A DNA stretch of 64,000 nucleotides from Strigamia acuminata. Taxonomy: Eukaryota > Arthropoda > Chilopoda > Geophilomorpha > Linotaeniidae. Shown here one piece after another: positions 1 to 12,500 of the stretch; the first letter of the stretch is position 1, and each line of letters starts with the position of its first letter. The stretch is from positions 17,236,001-17,300,000 of the forward strand of contig OX442316.1 of NCBI GenBank assembly GCA_949358305.1, read 5' to 3'. Below the pieces are notes generated by a model. The model was not told the DNA's origin, ran no database searches, and worked only from the letters and a program-made list of their open reading frames with translations. Both the position numbers and the translations under genes were made by a program.

Positions 1-264
1 CGATATTCCACTCGAGAGAATTGCTTTCAATCTTATAGCGCTTCACTAATTGTCCTTTAAATTTTACTCAGAGACTCAGACCCAGACGCGATTAATTTCT
101 AGTCGCTGCGCGGATATAAAAGTTTGTTGGAATGTTTTTCGGTCAAATAAATCAGTCGCCAATACCAGTTTGAGCTGCACAACAACACAATAGGTTCTTT
201 CGCAAAAGGGACCAATGGGCTCACTTTTCTTCTTTTTGCATTCAATTCAATTCACAATTAAATA

Positions 265-1042
265 CTCTCTCTGTCTCAAATTATGGTATACATTTCTCTA
301 AAAATTTCTTGATTATCGTTGGTTTTGTATATTTTTAAGATATTTTAACTGAATATCCTTCAAAATTAAGTGTGTTTGCTAACCAATGGATTGCATTATG
401 GGTAATTAGTTTTATCATTCCGTTATTGCTGAGTTTCATCTTCTCAAAATGCACTCAAAATTAAGTGACACCTGTTGTGCTTAAAGTAAAGTGAAAATGA
501 ATTCGAAAAATGGCTGTTTCCAAAGAAAAATGACAAAATAGAAGAAATTAACTGATAATCAGCGAAATTGTATACAACAGCTCTAGCTGAAACAAAGCAT
601 TGTTAGGAATAAGGCACCATTAATGAAATTTGCAGGCAAATTGAAATTACTCCACTAACTGTTTCACAAATTCAGCGAGAAGTTAAAAAACAATACAATG
701 AATAGGACATATTCCTGCCAAAAGATAAACATAACAATGTATTTTTGACATTGCAATGTTGTATGGAGTCAGGGATGATAGCAAAGAATGGCAACAATTA
801 CCAAATTCATAAATTCAGAGCAATCATTACAAGTTATTGTTATGGAGTATTATTTATTGTTATTGTTTACTCTTTATTGTTATTGTTTACTTTTTATTTT
901 TTATTGTTATTATTTACTCTATACTATTTATTGTTTACTTAATTTATTTATAATTTAACTTATTTATATTAATTTTGCATTTTTATAATGATAAAAATCA
1001 AATAAAACTTGAAATGTATACCATAATTTGAGACAGAGGGAG
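265..1042. mobile_element. Non-autonomous mariner/Tc1-type element
   Basis: The ends are 32-bp terminal inverted repeats with one mismatch: CTCTCTCTGTCTCAAATTAT on the left and CTCCCTCTGTCTCAAATTAT on the reversed right end, both continuing GGTATACATTTC. Each end is flanked by a TA dinucleotide (263-264 and 1043-1044), the target duplication of Tc1/mariner elements. The interior contains a decayed helix-turn-helix-like reading frame (near 546-705). At 778 bp it is too short for a complete transposase and is an internally deleted relic. Terminal sequence and TSD are seen directly; assignment to mariner is from these features. Confidence 0.8.
546..705 (+). pseudogene. Relic of transposase N-terminal HTH
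   Basis: Two short frames inside the mariner-type element look like the DNA-binding start of a transposase. One reads LTDNQRNCIQQ before a TAG. The other, at 625-705, reads EICRQIEITPLTVSQIQREV followed by KKQYNE and TAG. The pieces are in different frames, so the gene is broken by at least one stop and one frameshift. The resemblance to a helix-turn-helix (sparse I/L/V spacing, TPLTVSQIQRE) is by eye only. Confidence 0.4.
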
Positions 1043-1072
1043 TATTTAATATTTAAGTAATTAAAACGACAT

Positions 1073-1359
1073 TTACATGCACGGAATATTTCGAGCGAGA
1101 AGAAATATTCAGTGTGCACAACTGTCATGTAAACAGGGATGACGAAGATTCTTCGAGTAGTGAATAATCCCTCGCAGAAGGTTGTTTAATTCGAGCGAAC
1201 TCCCAACTATTTTTACTGCGCATGCGCGCATCACGTCCGGCACTTCCCCACTGGTCGAAAACCGAAAGTGACCACGAATTATTTTCTGCATGTAAACACA
1301 CAATTTGATTTTTTCACCACTCGAATTATTCACCACTCAAAATATTCGGTGCATGTAAA
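1073..1359. mobile_element. TIR (MITE-like) element
   Basis: The left end TTTACATGCACGGAATATTT is mirrored by the right end, whose reverse complement reads TTTACATGCACCGAATATTT. The similarity continues imperfectly for about 35 bp. Internal copies of TGCATGTAAAC suggest subterminal repeats. No coding frame is credible. No target duplication is convincing, so the superfamily is not assigned. Confidence 0.55.
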
Positions 1360-3883
1360 CGCATGAAAATGACCACCCAACACTAAATATTCCAGTGTGT
1401 TAACAAAGCGATGCTATCTCTGTTTGTTCCGAAGATATTCTTCGAGCAAACGCTTTAAAGTAAATAGCCTGCAAATGGCGTAAAACTAACGCGTTGAGCC
1501 GCAATGTTTATATTTACCATTTGGATTAATTTAATCTGTGCGTGCAATATAACGATATAAGTAATGACACCTTAAAAGGAGATAAGTTTATGTGGGGAAT
1601 GTGTCGGTGGCGCCCCCTTTCAGCATTGGGAGTTGTTGAGGCAACCGGTCGCCGCTAATGAGGCGCACTGCGCGTCTTAGCAGCTGGTCACGTGCCAAAT
1701 ATGGGGCCAAGGGTCCTAATTACTGCCATTGAATAGCTTGCCTTTTACTTGACTCTCGTCTCATCAGTTTACTGTTTGGTTTCTAATTAATTTGTTTCTT
1801 GGTGATGTGAGGATGTCACTATGGCGCTCATTATTTTCAAAATGATGGATTGGGGTGTGCGAATGAGTGTTTTTGTTTTTGGGAACATCGTTTGTACGAA
1901 TTCTTGTTTGGGTGCAAGAGGAAGGGCTTTTAGTGTGACAAAAGCTCAATTTGTTTATATTAGTGTGCCGCTATGCAGCGCCATTAATATTGAAAGCTTT
2001 TGACAATAATGTGCTAGTTGCTCGACAAATGAGATGATGGCGCCATTTGTTTGGAGGATGAAAAAATGGAGAAGTTAATATTTTTTTTTTTATGTTTTTT
2101 TTTTTAAGAAAAAAAATGGCAAATTAACTGATTATTGTAGGACATTGCGCCTTCATTTGTGCAAGGTGGAGCTTTTAATGCAAAGTAATCCTTCTTAGTT
2201 AGGTGCAGTGCAGGGAAGAGGATTAATTACCCATTCATGGCAACACTATAGGTACAAATTGGGGCATATTTTGCTTGAATGTTTGAAAATTAACAATCAG
2301 GAGACGAATTTGGCTTACTTTTATTGGCAAATTTGCAAGTTTTGCATGGAAATGTGCAAAAGTTTTAATTATGCCAATCAATTTTTCAATTTTAATGTTG
2401 AAATAGTGTAAACAATACATTGAAAGGGTCAGTGATAGGTTTAAAGCTAAAGTTGTTGACGTTTGGATGAGAGAAAAAGGAGAATAACACGCTATAGTGA
2501 TAGAATTGTATTATTAATGGTGTTTTGTTGTTGCAACTCATTAAACTCCAATGCCTGGTTTGCATGGATGCGAAGCATTGCTGAGAAACGTCATTTCATT
2601 AAAGATGAAGTGAACGTTTGGATCATTTTCGTACTAATTGAAGCTGCAGTTGCACTGCAAGTGAAAGACACAGTTGTTAATGACGACCCCATTAAAGCGA
2701 GACATGTTGTAATACAAGTTATTTCGCTGGACTCCTAATGACAGTTCATTGTCTGATGGAATCCCAGATCAGATGTTGGACATCTCGTGAGCTGCGAGCA
2801 TGTTTCGTTTGTCTCGTCACGTTTAATCTTGCTCGCGCCTCAATAAATAATTATCAATTATTTGTAGACAAATAAGTCTTATTTGTAGACAAATAAGTCT
2901 GTACAAATAAACGAATCAAGAAATATTAACCTCAATAATCACCCTGTTTAAGGATTACTGTCAGCACTGTGTAATTTCATTAGTTTTGCCACATGTTTAG
3001 TGCGTTTTGCCACCGATGGCGCCACACATATACAGTGTTTTGTGAATAAAATTTAAAAGGAAGAAATGATTTTTAACTGGTGAAATAATGTACTTTTTAT
3101 TTTTTTGTATAAATCCACTCAATTTGCATGTTGAAAGGGAATAGCTAAGTAAAGTTTACTCAGAACATACAATCTGTGTAGTGTTGGAAAGCTTTAATGT
3201 TGAGCTGTGTTTAATTAGATTTGAAAGTGGTGGAGGGAAATAATAGTGGAAAAATTGGTTGTTTGTTGTGGATTTTATTCTGTGTTTTAAGGGAGGTGCA
3301 TCTTTGTTTCCTTATCTTTATATTGGTGGAACGGGCGGAATATTTCTATTTCTATTTCTATTTCTATTCTCCAGCAGACGATCTATTATCATGTTTATTT
3401 TTTTCTCTTTAGGAAGATATGAAATAAGATTTTCATAGCAGTAGATTACTGTTTATACGAAGCTCTGCGTGGCATTCATTGATGGTGTGATGGTAGCAAA
3501 GTGAAATACGATGGCGCCACCCATTCGACCAGGTGGTAGCAAATGACCATCCATCGCTGCGAGACGACAACTTAATCAAAACAAATCACCTCGCACCATC
3601 ATCATCGCAAACGCATCAAAACTCTTTTCGCCTTTGCACAAACCGAAAGATACGCTTTTACAATGTGATTTGTGAAACTCAAACGTCAAATTTTGATGCC
3701 AATATATTTCTAGTTATTTATTGTTTGTTTATTCATAAATTATTTCGAAATTATTGCACATGAATTTAGAATTTGATGATGGATTGGTGGAAAAAAAGAG
3801 TTTTTTGTAGATTACTCTGTACAACTTTTTGACTTTGGTAAAAAGTTGGGTCTTTGGCCGGGCTTTTCATTACTTTCTCTATA

Positions 3884-4069
3884 CAGTCAAAGCTGTGTAG
3901 ACCGGACATAGGACGGGTCCCAGAAACTTGTCCGGTCTAGGGAATGTCCGGATGGGAGAGGCGATTTAACATTGCTGGGTATAGGGCGGGACCAAATTAG
4001 GCCCTCCAAACTGTCCGGTCTACACAGCTGTCCGGACGGTGCTATGTCCGGTCTACACAGCTTTGACTG
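3884..4069. mobile_element. Pogo/Tigger-type MITE
   Basis: A 186-bp element with perfect 28-bp terminal inverted repeats beginning CAGTCAAAGCTGTGTAGACC and continuing GGACATAG. TA flanks both sides (3882-3883 and 4070-4071). The interior repeats the motif TGTCCGGTCTACACAGC. CAG-starting ends with a TA duplication are typical of pogo/Tigger elements. It has no coding capacity. Confidence 0.8.
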
Positions 4070-7000
4070 TACTGCAATACTGCAACACGTTTTCTAAGCT
4101 TATATTTCAAACAGTCCGACACTCTTAGAGCGTGCCATTAGGACCAGGAATAGTGGCAACAGTATACAAGACATTTTGGCGCTTGGTGTGACGTGTGTGA
4201 TATGCCCGGCCAATGCGGGAAAGCAAAGGGCAGCTACACCGACCTAGTTTTGATTCAAGTTATTGAGTGGACTTGAAATCTCTATTCCGGTGTTCTCGCT
4301 GATCTCGTGAGAAGCCTCGGCTTTGCAAGAGATCCCTAGATTCGCTCTACAGATGGCGCCCGATGTCTGACAGATTTTTAGTTTAATTTTGTTTTCAAAA
4401 ATGCGGTATTGGGACTTCGCCTTTAGTTTTCCTTCTCATTGACTGGGCCTATGTCTTGCGTTATCCACTCGTGCCGCATGTCTGTCAAGCTGCCTTTGAA
4501 GGTTGACGGCGATTGGGTCCGTTGACCATTTTCAGCCTGCGCTGAATAGAAGCGGAGAAAAGAAGTTTATCAGCAAACTTTGGGCGAACAAGACGTTTGA
4601 TGACCAAGGGAGAGGATTGACTAACATTTTATTCCACATTTAATAAATCAGTATCTTTTGGTTGTCAAATTTAAAGACACAGAAATGTTTGACCATTAAC
4701 TACGGTATGTGAGAAGGGCCAGACGACAAGTTTAATCCATTGATTCGACAATTGGATAAAGGAAGAGCACTGTTTATTGGTGTATGATTTGTTTCTACCT
4801 GATCCCAGTGAAACGAGGCTCAAGTTGAATTCGCAATGATTTGGTCGGGGATGAATTAGGATTCACGCGTCGTCGAGCCGCGATTCGATTTCGTCTCCAT
4901 GTTGCAGCGCCGCTATTTTTATTTATCCAAACTCCTTTCTCCCATTTACTTTGTTCATCTGCAGAAGATGAAAGTTGAATGACAATTTTTATTCGTGATC
5001 CTTCCCTTTGTGATTTCTCTCTCGAAGGAGCAACAACAAAGTGAAGGTATCGTCAGGACGGCTCGTTTTATTTGTATAAAGACGAATGACGCGGTGGACC
5101 ATGAAGTTAAAAAAAAAAGTGTTCATTTTGAGAGGGGCTGCCTACGTAGTTTGCAACATTTTTACGGGCTACATAAAACTTCATTGTCCTTACTCTAAGC
5201 AGAATGAAGGAAGAATAAAAGTAGAGGAGGATGAGTAGGCGATTTTGGATTCAGAAGACACTTTGTGGATAAGCGACACAAGTTGCGCGCTTTTTATGGC
5301 CAAAGTTGGTAAGTTGGAGACTCATACTCATGTACTTAGGCCTGGTAAATGAAATATAAAAAATAGTAGTGTATGAAAAAAAGAAATGTGTACGTTTTAG
5401 TTGAATTTGGGGCCTGCACTTTGAAGTTGTGCAGGTGCACTTTGGTCTCACACCTTCAATTTCCTGGGGAATTTTTCGTGAATTAAAGTGAGGGAGACAA
5501 CATTAAGTTTTGCACAAGTGGTTTTTTCCTTTTCTTTTCTTTTCTTTCTTTCTTTTTTATGTGGGCAAGTAAGTTTTTAAAGGGATGAGGTCAACTAGGA
5601 GATAGCAAAGTGGTATAAAAGCTGGTGTTGTTGCTATCTTGCAAATTGCAATGTAAATAAAGTGGTAAAACATGAAGATATCGCCATACACATAATACAT
5701 TCCAAAATGTATAGCATTCCGTGCAATTAAGTATATTATTCTTACATTAAATATTGCATTTCATTATACGGTTAAAAAAAATTAAATTTGAAAAATCTTC
5801 AACAACCAAGACATCGAAACGTAATAGTCTGCAAACCAATGGCAGGCAAAACCGTACGGTATTACAAAAATGCATTCTTTTCTGTGCTGTATTTGCACCA
5901 CAAGGAATTGTGCAGGTTTGAGCAGCTAGAGATTTACGTTGTATTGTTGTCAATACAATGTATAAGGCCTCATGCAGCTTCCATATTTTTTTCAGCAACG
6001 GCTGATCAGGTATTAAACAATAAAGGATTTCCATCTTCTCTTAGAGAAATGGAAGAGGAAGAGGCGTCTATTGTTATTTTTTACTATTATTAAATTAACT
6101 GTAAGTAAATATGAATTTAATTAAATTTTCGTACAAATTAAATTTACTATAAGTAAATATGAATTAAATTTAACTTTCGCATTAATATTTAACATACATT
6201 TAACATCAGATTTACTTAATACGTTAAATATAAATTTACACTTCGTATTTACTTATATTTAAATTTTGTAAATATGAAATGTCAAGCAGTGCTACCATGT
6301 TTTTAGACTGAACCCTGGTCTTATTTTATTATCTATGGACAAGATATAAAAGCATTGTAATACATCGCAATATATTTTGAACTACATGGGTCTAACAAGT
6401 TTTGTAGATTTTTTCAACTGAAAAAGTTTAGTTTTTGACAAATATGAAAATATTGACATTTAAGATTTGTAGGCTGAAAAGTGCTTAGGGTTGAATTATG
6501 TGGGAGACTTAGCAGCTGCTTTTTTTTTTCTTTATTTTTTTTTTAAATATGAGGCGGTTATCACCCTGCTTAGTCTTTAGGAGAAATACAATATTCATCA
6601 ACAGAATAATGGCGCTGTTGATAAGAGAGAAAAAAGGGGTAATATTTAAGTCGATGAAAAGTGAAACTTGAATTAATTTCCTGTCATGGTTATATTGATC
6701 AACCAACACCTCAGCTGAATTAAATGACAGTGATCGTAATGACCCTTGCCTCTTTACTCCCCACTTCCTGTGGGATATCAGTTTTCGCTGAAATGACTTA
6801 ATCATGGAATAAGATAAGAGAAAGAAGACAGAGAAGGGGAAAAAATGCATCAAGTAAAAGTCACTTCCTGTCTGCATCTACCAGGGTCACTTGTATCATG
6901 GGATCAATAGATTAAAGACCCAATTGTTTTTTTTTTGGGGGGTGGGGTGAGGGGGAGGGGTTTGTTGTGTAATCAATTATCTTATTTGTAGTTTGGAAAA

Positions 7001-8828
7001 TGTCGATAAAAGGTGGTAAGAATGTTTTTAAAGGCAGGAATCATTTCGTTTACAGAGTGACTAACTGAAAAATCAGGTTGTCGGAATATTTGTGGAGTGT
7101 TTCGCACTCCAATTCTGTACATTCCTTTCATTGTTTAATTGTGACGCACGTCATGCACGTCGCGTTCTCGTGACATTACGAGATCGCATACAGCGCCACC
7201 TGTACTTTTATGCAAATAAAGTTCATTCATGCAGATATTCATACAACGACTGCCTCGTGTTCAATTCCATCCAACAATATCCAATTCCATCCGATACAAT
7301 CCAAGCACAGAACACACCAATTTGGTCCCAGAAAGACTACGTGGTGTGTGTTGCGGGCAGAAATGGGTCATGTGATGGTTGCCGAGTTCTGCAGTTGTCG
7401 AGTTGTACAAACTTGGAGTTTTCTTAAAGTATTTTTTGTGGCGCGCGCCCCTTATGTTAGTTTGTCAATAATATTCAAATTTACAACAAGGCTGCATGTC
7501 CAGTTTATTGCTCCAAATGACCCACATCTCAAATTCTACAGAATAATTGCCAGTTAGTTTTCAGTAGTTTCTGAGGTCGTGGGAAAGAGCTCTGTTGCAA
7601 ATGTTACCATTTTATGTCAACAGGTCGCGCTGATAATATCGAAGAAAATATGGAAGCAGTGCAATAACGAGCGGGTCATGTTTTGTGAATTTGTTGAAAA
7701 TGGATAAATAATAAATTTAATCTATTTCGTTTTGACATCATAAATCACGCGCGTGCAATATGAATAACGAATAAGAGCAAACGTACAGCTCTTCTTATAT
7801 CGGCATTTGCAACTTGAATTGCCGTGAAGCCAATCTTTCAGCGCGGACAAGCTACAAGGGGCAGCGACCCAGAAACAATGCTCGTAAGTTCGTGCAAAAA
7901 ATACGATAATGGTGCAATTTAAAACAACCCATTTGATGGATTGGCGTGGAATTAGCTTCAAATTGCGTTGACCAAACGCTGTGACAACAGCGGGGGTGCG
8001 AAAACACTGGGTGAAATTGCGTTTGAATTTCTAATGAGTCCGGCAGACTCCCTTTGAAGCACCTGGATGACTTTGTCAAAAGGAAATGTAATATGATAGG
8101 AATTAATTGCGAATTGCGCGTAATAAACGTCAAACGGCGATGAATTATTGAATGGAGGTTTGCGGGTCGCACACTGACAAGATCCATCGTGGCCAGCGCG
8201 TAATAAGAAGATGTTTATTGTTGGAAATCAAATCGTAATTCGAGGCGGCGTAATGCTTTTGACACATATTGCATTTTCAATTTCATAAATATACAATTAA
8301 GGCGCTATAGACGGACTTTTGGTTAATTGGCTGACAGCGATTTATGCGAATGGCCTTAATCAAATGGCGGTTTGGAAATACTTCTTCCCGAGGGACCAAA
8401 GTCAAATTTAGTATTCGTCATGGTGGTTTGCTCTTGCGTGAGTGGTGATGAGAATGGATGTTTGCCCCAAACGGGCAGTTACCGGTCAGCGTGAGTCGAG
8501 TGCCCCGTTTCGATAGTCGTTTAGGGAGCTATGACCACCGTCCACTTTCCAGAATTAAATTTTGCCTCAATGGAGGGAAATAAAAGCATTTGACGTGCTC
8601 TTTTCAATCATCCCATTAATTAAATGTATTACAATTTTTGTTTATTTTTAAATATTTTATTCCGTAATATTTTATTTGGTCTTTTTGTCATTTTATGTGA
8701 CGCTGCCCACAAGCAGCGCCCCCTATATTTTTTCGCAATAAACCTTTTTATTGCGTGATAGGAATGTTTGGGGAATTCCCCTTATTTGTTGTCTAGGAAT
8801 TTTTTATTTTATCTTATTTTGTCTTATT

Positions 8829-8905
8829 TTATCATTTTTCCCTTACACTATTTTTTTACCGTATAGTCTTAAACTGTAAGGGAAAAATACATCCCGCAAA
8901 CTCTC
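8829..8905. mobile_element. End fragment of GCGGGATGCATTTTTCCC MITE family
   Basis: This 77-bp piece matches the right end of the complete element at 21945-22432. It has the same TTTTTCCCTTACACTATTTT block, CCGTATAG, then AAGGGAAAAAT and CATCCCGCAAACTCTC followed by TA. Only one end is recognisable here, so it is a truncated or decayed copy. Confidence 0.6.
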
Positions 8906-9446
8906 TAATGTCATCACTAGTTGGCGCTAGTTGTAGTTGTGCGATATCGAGACTGATTGTAATGGCGTCGCGGGAATAAACGAAGGTAGTTAACGTGTAG
9001 AGGAAGTGAATGGAAATGTATTTATACGGGGTGAAATGGTGAAATCAGTTGTGGTGTGACTTTAATGTTGGATTTGGTTAGCTTTTTGGCTAATGCATTG
9101 AGTGGGCAGGTGGCTTGACTTATTTATTAGTTGCAAATGGAAAAGAATGAAGTATGGGGAGAAGCTCGTGACCGTTTCATCATTCCTCCGCGCAAATCGA
9201 TGAAAATTGCACTTTTAGAAAGAGAAAGGGAAGGAAATATATGTATAGTGCATTATACAGGCAGCCGGCTTCTGTCGGTGACAGGTGAATAAAAAATGTG
9301 TGGAAAAAAAAATACAGTCGAAACATTTAGTTTGAAAATTTATACAAAGTTTTGCGAGTGGAATAAAATGCATTAAACATGGTGTATGGTGGTGTTTTAA
9401 ATTAAAAAGTAATTTTATTTATTTATTTGTTTTTTGTTTTTTTTAG

Positions 9447-9567
9447 GCTTGTGCGCCACGGTACGTTTATTATTCGGCAAATTTCCATCGGAGGGAACCG
9501 GTAGGAACGTGTTTTGTGGCCCGCAATTCGTTCACACATTTTCAGGAATATTCGCCCTGTCGAACAC
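9447..9567 (+). CDS. Integrin A exon: propeller blade 2 start
   Basis: First visible exon, entered in phase 0 after TTTTTTTTAG. It encodes ACAPRYVYYSANFHRREPVG and continues to TCF...EYSPCRT, the cysteine-bearing loop of the second propeller blade. It ends in phase 1 before GTAAGT. Its counterpart in gene B (60861-60741) is also exactly 121 nt. It is isolated between about 9 kb of sequence on each side. Confidence 0.93.
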
Positions 9568-12500
9568 GTAAGTTTTTTTTTTTTAATGTATATTTTGTTT
9601 TATTGGATTTTTTCACGGACATTGGGAACAATTTTCTTGAACGGTTTATTAATTCTACGGTAATCTATAGGGAGCAACTCTTTAATTTCTATGATAGAGC
9701 TGTGCAGGGAAGCATTTTTAAAAGCAAAAAAAAAATTTAAAGGAATTTAATTGGTTTATCGATCAATTCACCAAATAAAATCTTTTTTTTGGATAAAAAT
9801 TTAATTTTAATTTTAATTTTTTATCTTAAAAAAAAAATTATTTTTTTGCAAAAAGGCGACACCAGAGCCCCCTGGCTTCGAAACGTTGTTTCTTCCTCTT
9901 TTAATTATTTGCCCTTATCAGGGAGACTTAGGAAATTAATTCAGGGTAACAAGATTAAACGCTGGAAAATATCGATTGCAGAAAGTGGTCGCAATTTGCG
10001 ATTAGTGGTTTTGCGAGGGGGAAAGAAACTTGATTAAGAGGTAAAGGTAGCTTAGCTGGTGGGGGAAAAAATAGAAAAATAAAGGGTGTGTTGCAGCAAA
10101 GCGTTTATGCTATCGCAAGCACGTCCAGACTCGAACGAAGTTGACGGACGGAGGCGGGCGGGGCGGGGCGGGGCGACATCCACAAATGTTTGCACGACGA
10201 CGATAAACGAAGTCGAGGCCTCACCGATCGATCACGTCACCTTATCGGAGCGCAGGTTAGTGCGCGTCTGCTGGAATCTGGAATTGCAAATGAAATGCAC
10301 GTGATAAAAAGAGGCTGCTGTTTTTTTCTCTCCCACGGCCCTGCGCCTCCCCATTGCGTTTCTTGTGGGGGGATGAATGTGCAGATTGTGAACGGCGCAT
10401 GAATGATAGATAAGTTATCATAGCTCGGTTCTCTTTGTGAATTAAAAGTCTGGTGGAGAATGTTTATCTACATTTGTATCGAAGGTGCAAGTTTGATCCT
10501 TCGCAAGTGAGGATTACGATTGAATGGGCGAGTAAAGCCCCTTAATCTGAATGCTTGTGTCGAGCGGGAAATGGATGAATGGGTTTGATAATATTTAAAT
10601 ACATAGCGGAAACGGCTCAAAAAAATCGTGTTTATTCAAAGTTTTCAGTTGGAGGGATCATCCAGCCGTTCACTCAATTAGCACACAGATTTTGCAGAAT
10701 TTTTACTGATTTTTGCAGAATTTTTACTGATTTTTGCAGAATTTTTACTGATTTTTGCAGAATTTTTACTGATTTTTGCAGAATTTTTACTGATTTTTGC
10801 ACATTTTTTACTGATTTTTGCAGAATTTTTACTGATTTTTGCAGAATTTTTACTGATTTTTGCACATTTTTTACTGATTTTTGCAGAATTTTTACTGATT
10901 TTTGCAGAATTTTTACTGATTTTTGCAGAATTTTTACTGATTTTTGCAGAATTTTTACTGATTTTTGCAGAAATTTTACTGATTTTTGCAGAAATTTTAC
11001 TGATTTTTGCAGAAATTTTACTGATTTTTGCAGAAATTTTACTGATTTTTGCAGAAATTTTACTGATTTTTGCAGAAATTTTACTGATTTTTTCAGAAAT
11101 TTTACTGATTTTTGCAGAAATTTTACTGATTTTTGCAGAAATTTTACTGATTTTTGCAGAAATTTTACTGAGTTTTGCAAAAATTTTACTGATTTTTGCA
11201 GAAATTTTACTGAGTTTTGCAGAAATTTTACTGATTTTTGCAGAAATTTTACTGATTTTTGCAGAAATTTTACTGATTTTTGCAGAAATTTTACTGACTT
11301 TTGCAGAAATTTTACTGACTTTTGCAGAAATTTTAACTGAGTCTTGCAGAAATTTTAACTGAGTCTTGCACAAATTTTAACTGATTTTTCACAATTTTAA
11401 CTGATTTTTGCACAATTTTTACTGATTTTTGCACAATTTTTACTGATTTTTGGACAATTTTGTCTGATTTTTGCACAATTTTGTCTGATTTCTGGACAAT
11501 TTTTTATTTCTGCACAATTTTTTATTTCTGCACAATTTTTTATTTCTGCACAAAATTTTTGACTGATTTCTGCACAAAATCTTTGACTGATTTCTGCACA
11601 AAATTTTTGACTGATTTATCTGCACAAAATATTTGATTGACTCATTTCTGCACAATTTTTGGCTGATTTTGACACGGTTTTCTCGCCCCATCCCATGTTA
11701 CTCTTCCTCTTCTCTTTTTGTGCGACGCCATTAATGGTTGATCCTTTTAGAATCCCTTTTGCTTTATGCGAAAATGAAAAGAAAATTAGAATATTTATTA
11801 TTTATTTATGTGTAGTAATGTATGCAGTAAAAAGTGGCAGATGGTTGCGAGGCACAGACGCCAACTGCTCACTGCTGTGCTAAAAATTGGACATTACGAT
11901 TCACCTGATTTGGAACCGGGACTATATTAAACGCAGCCGGAGGAGAAAGATTTGTTCTGCCATACTAAGGTGCTACCATTGATATTTCAAGGTGCGCACC
12001 AGCCTTCTCCGAGCACTTTCAACTCTCGCACATTCCGACTCGAATTTTTTCAAATAAACGAAAAAATAAAATAAAATAAAAAATAAAAAAATTTGCATAA
12101 GAAAAAAAAATTAATTCTTATTGAATTATTTTTTTTAAATAATTTTTTTTTTGTTTTGTTTTTTTGTTTTAATTTTTTTTGTAAAATTGGTCTCTGAAGC
12201 GATATCAGTAGCAATAATGAGAGAAAGAGCACGGTGCTTTTCATTTGTAGCATGTTTTTTAACGACTCCATCGAGACTCCTGACTTAATTTTGTCTTTTT
12301 ATCGTTTTTAATGAGACTCCTAAAGTTTACCCTCACTCGGGTCTAGTGTTAATTACTTCCCGTTACTATTTCGTCGAAATCACAGGAAAAAGAAGGGGAA
12401 AAAATTGGGCGCCAATGTTGGTGGACGCCATCGAATGGCACCAGGTGGTGTTAATAGTGGCGGCAAGTAGGGGGAGCGGGTCCAGACGTGCCCGTATGAT

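Larger units (their letters stand above)
1..9446. other. Region before first visible integrin A exon
   Basis: This stretch is either a long 5' intron of integrin gene A or its 5' flank. I looked for the missing first blade and signal peptide (a GxxYRC-like and WFG-like context before CAPRYVY) and found none. Recognisable content is a mariner-type element (265-1042), a TIR element (1073-1359), a pogo-type MITE (3884-4069) and a MITE end fragment (8829-8905). The rest is AT-rich sequence with scattered AGATGGCGC-type motifs (for example near 3509 and 4352) and short homopolymers. Open frames of 60-120 codons here overlap on both strands and resemble no family I know. Confidence 0.6.

Noticed and set aside
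5747-6093. Overlapping 95- and 101-codon frames on opposite strands
   Set aside because: Neither has family resemblance, splice support or codon bias that I can see; mutual overlap is typical of chance frames.
6509-6877. 122-codon minus-strand frame
   Set aside because: Low-complexity Lys/Ile/Phe-rich ends from poly(T) tracts and no recognisable motif.
10579-11373. Long frames of CRIFTDF or SAKISKI repeats
   Set aside because: Generated by the 21-bp tandem array inside an integrin intron; open on both strands only because the period is a multiple of 3.
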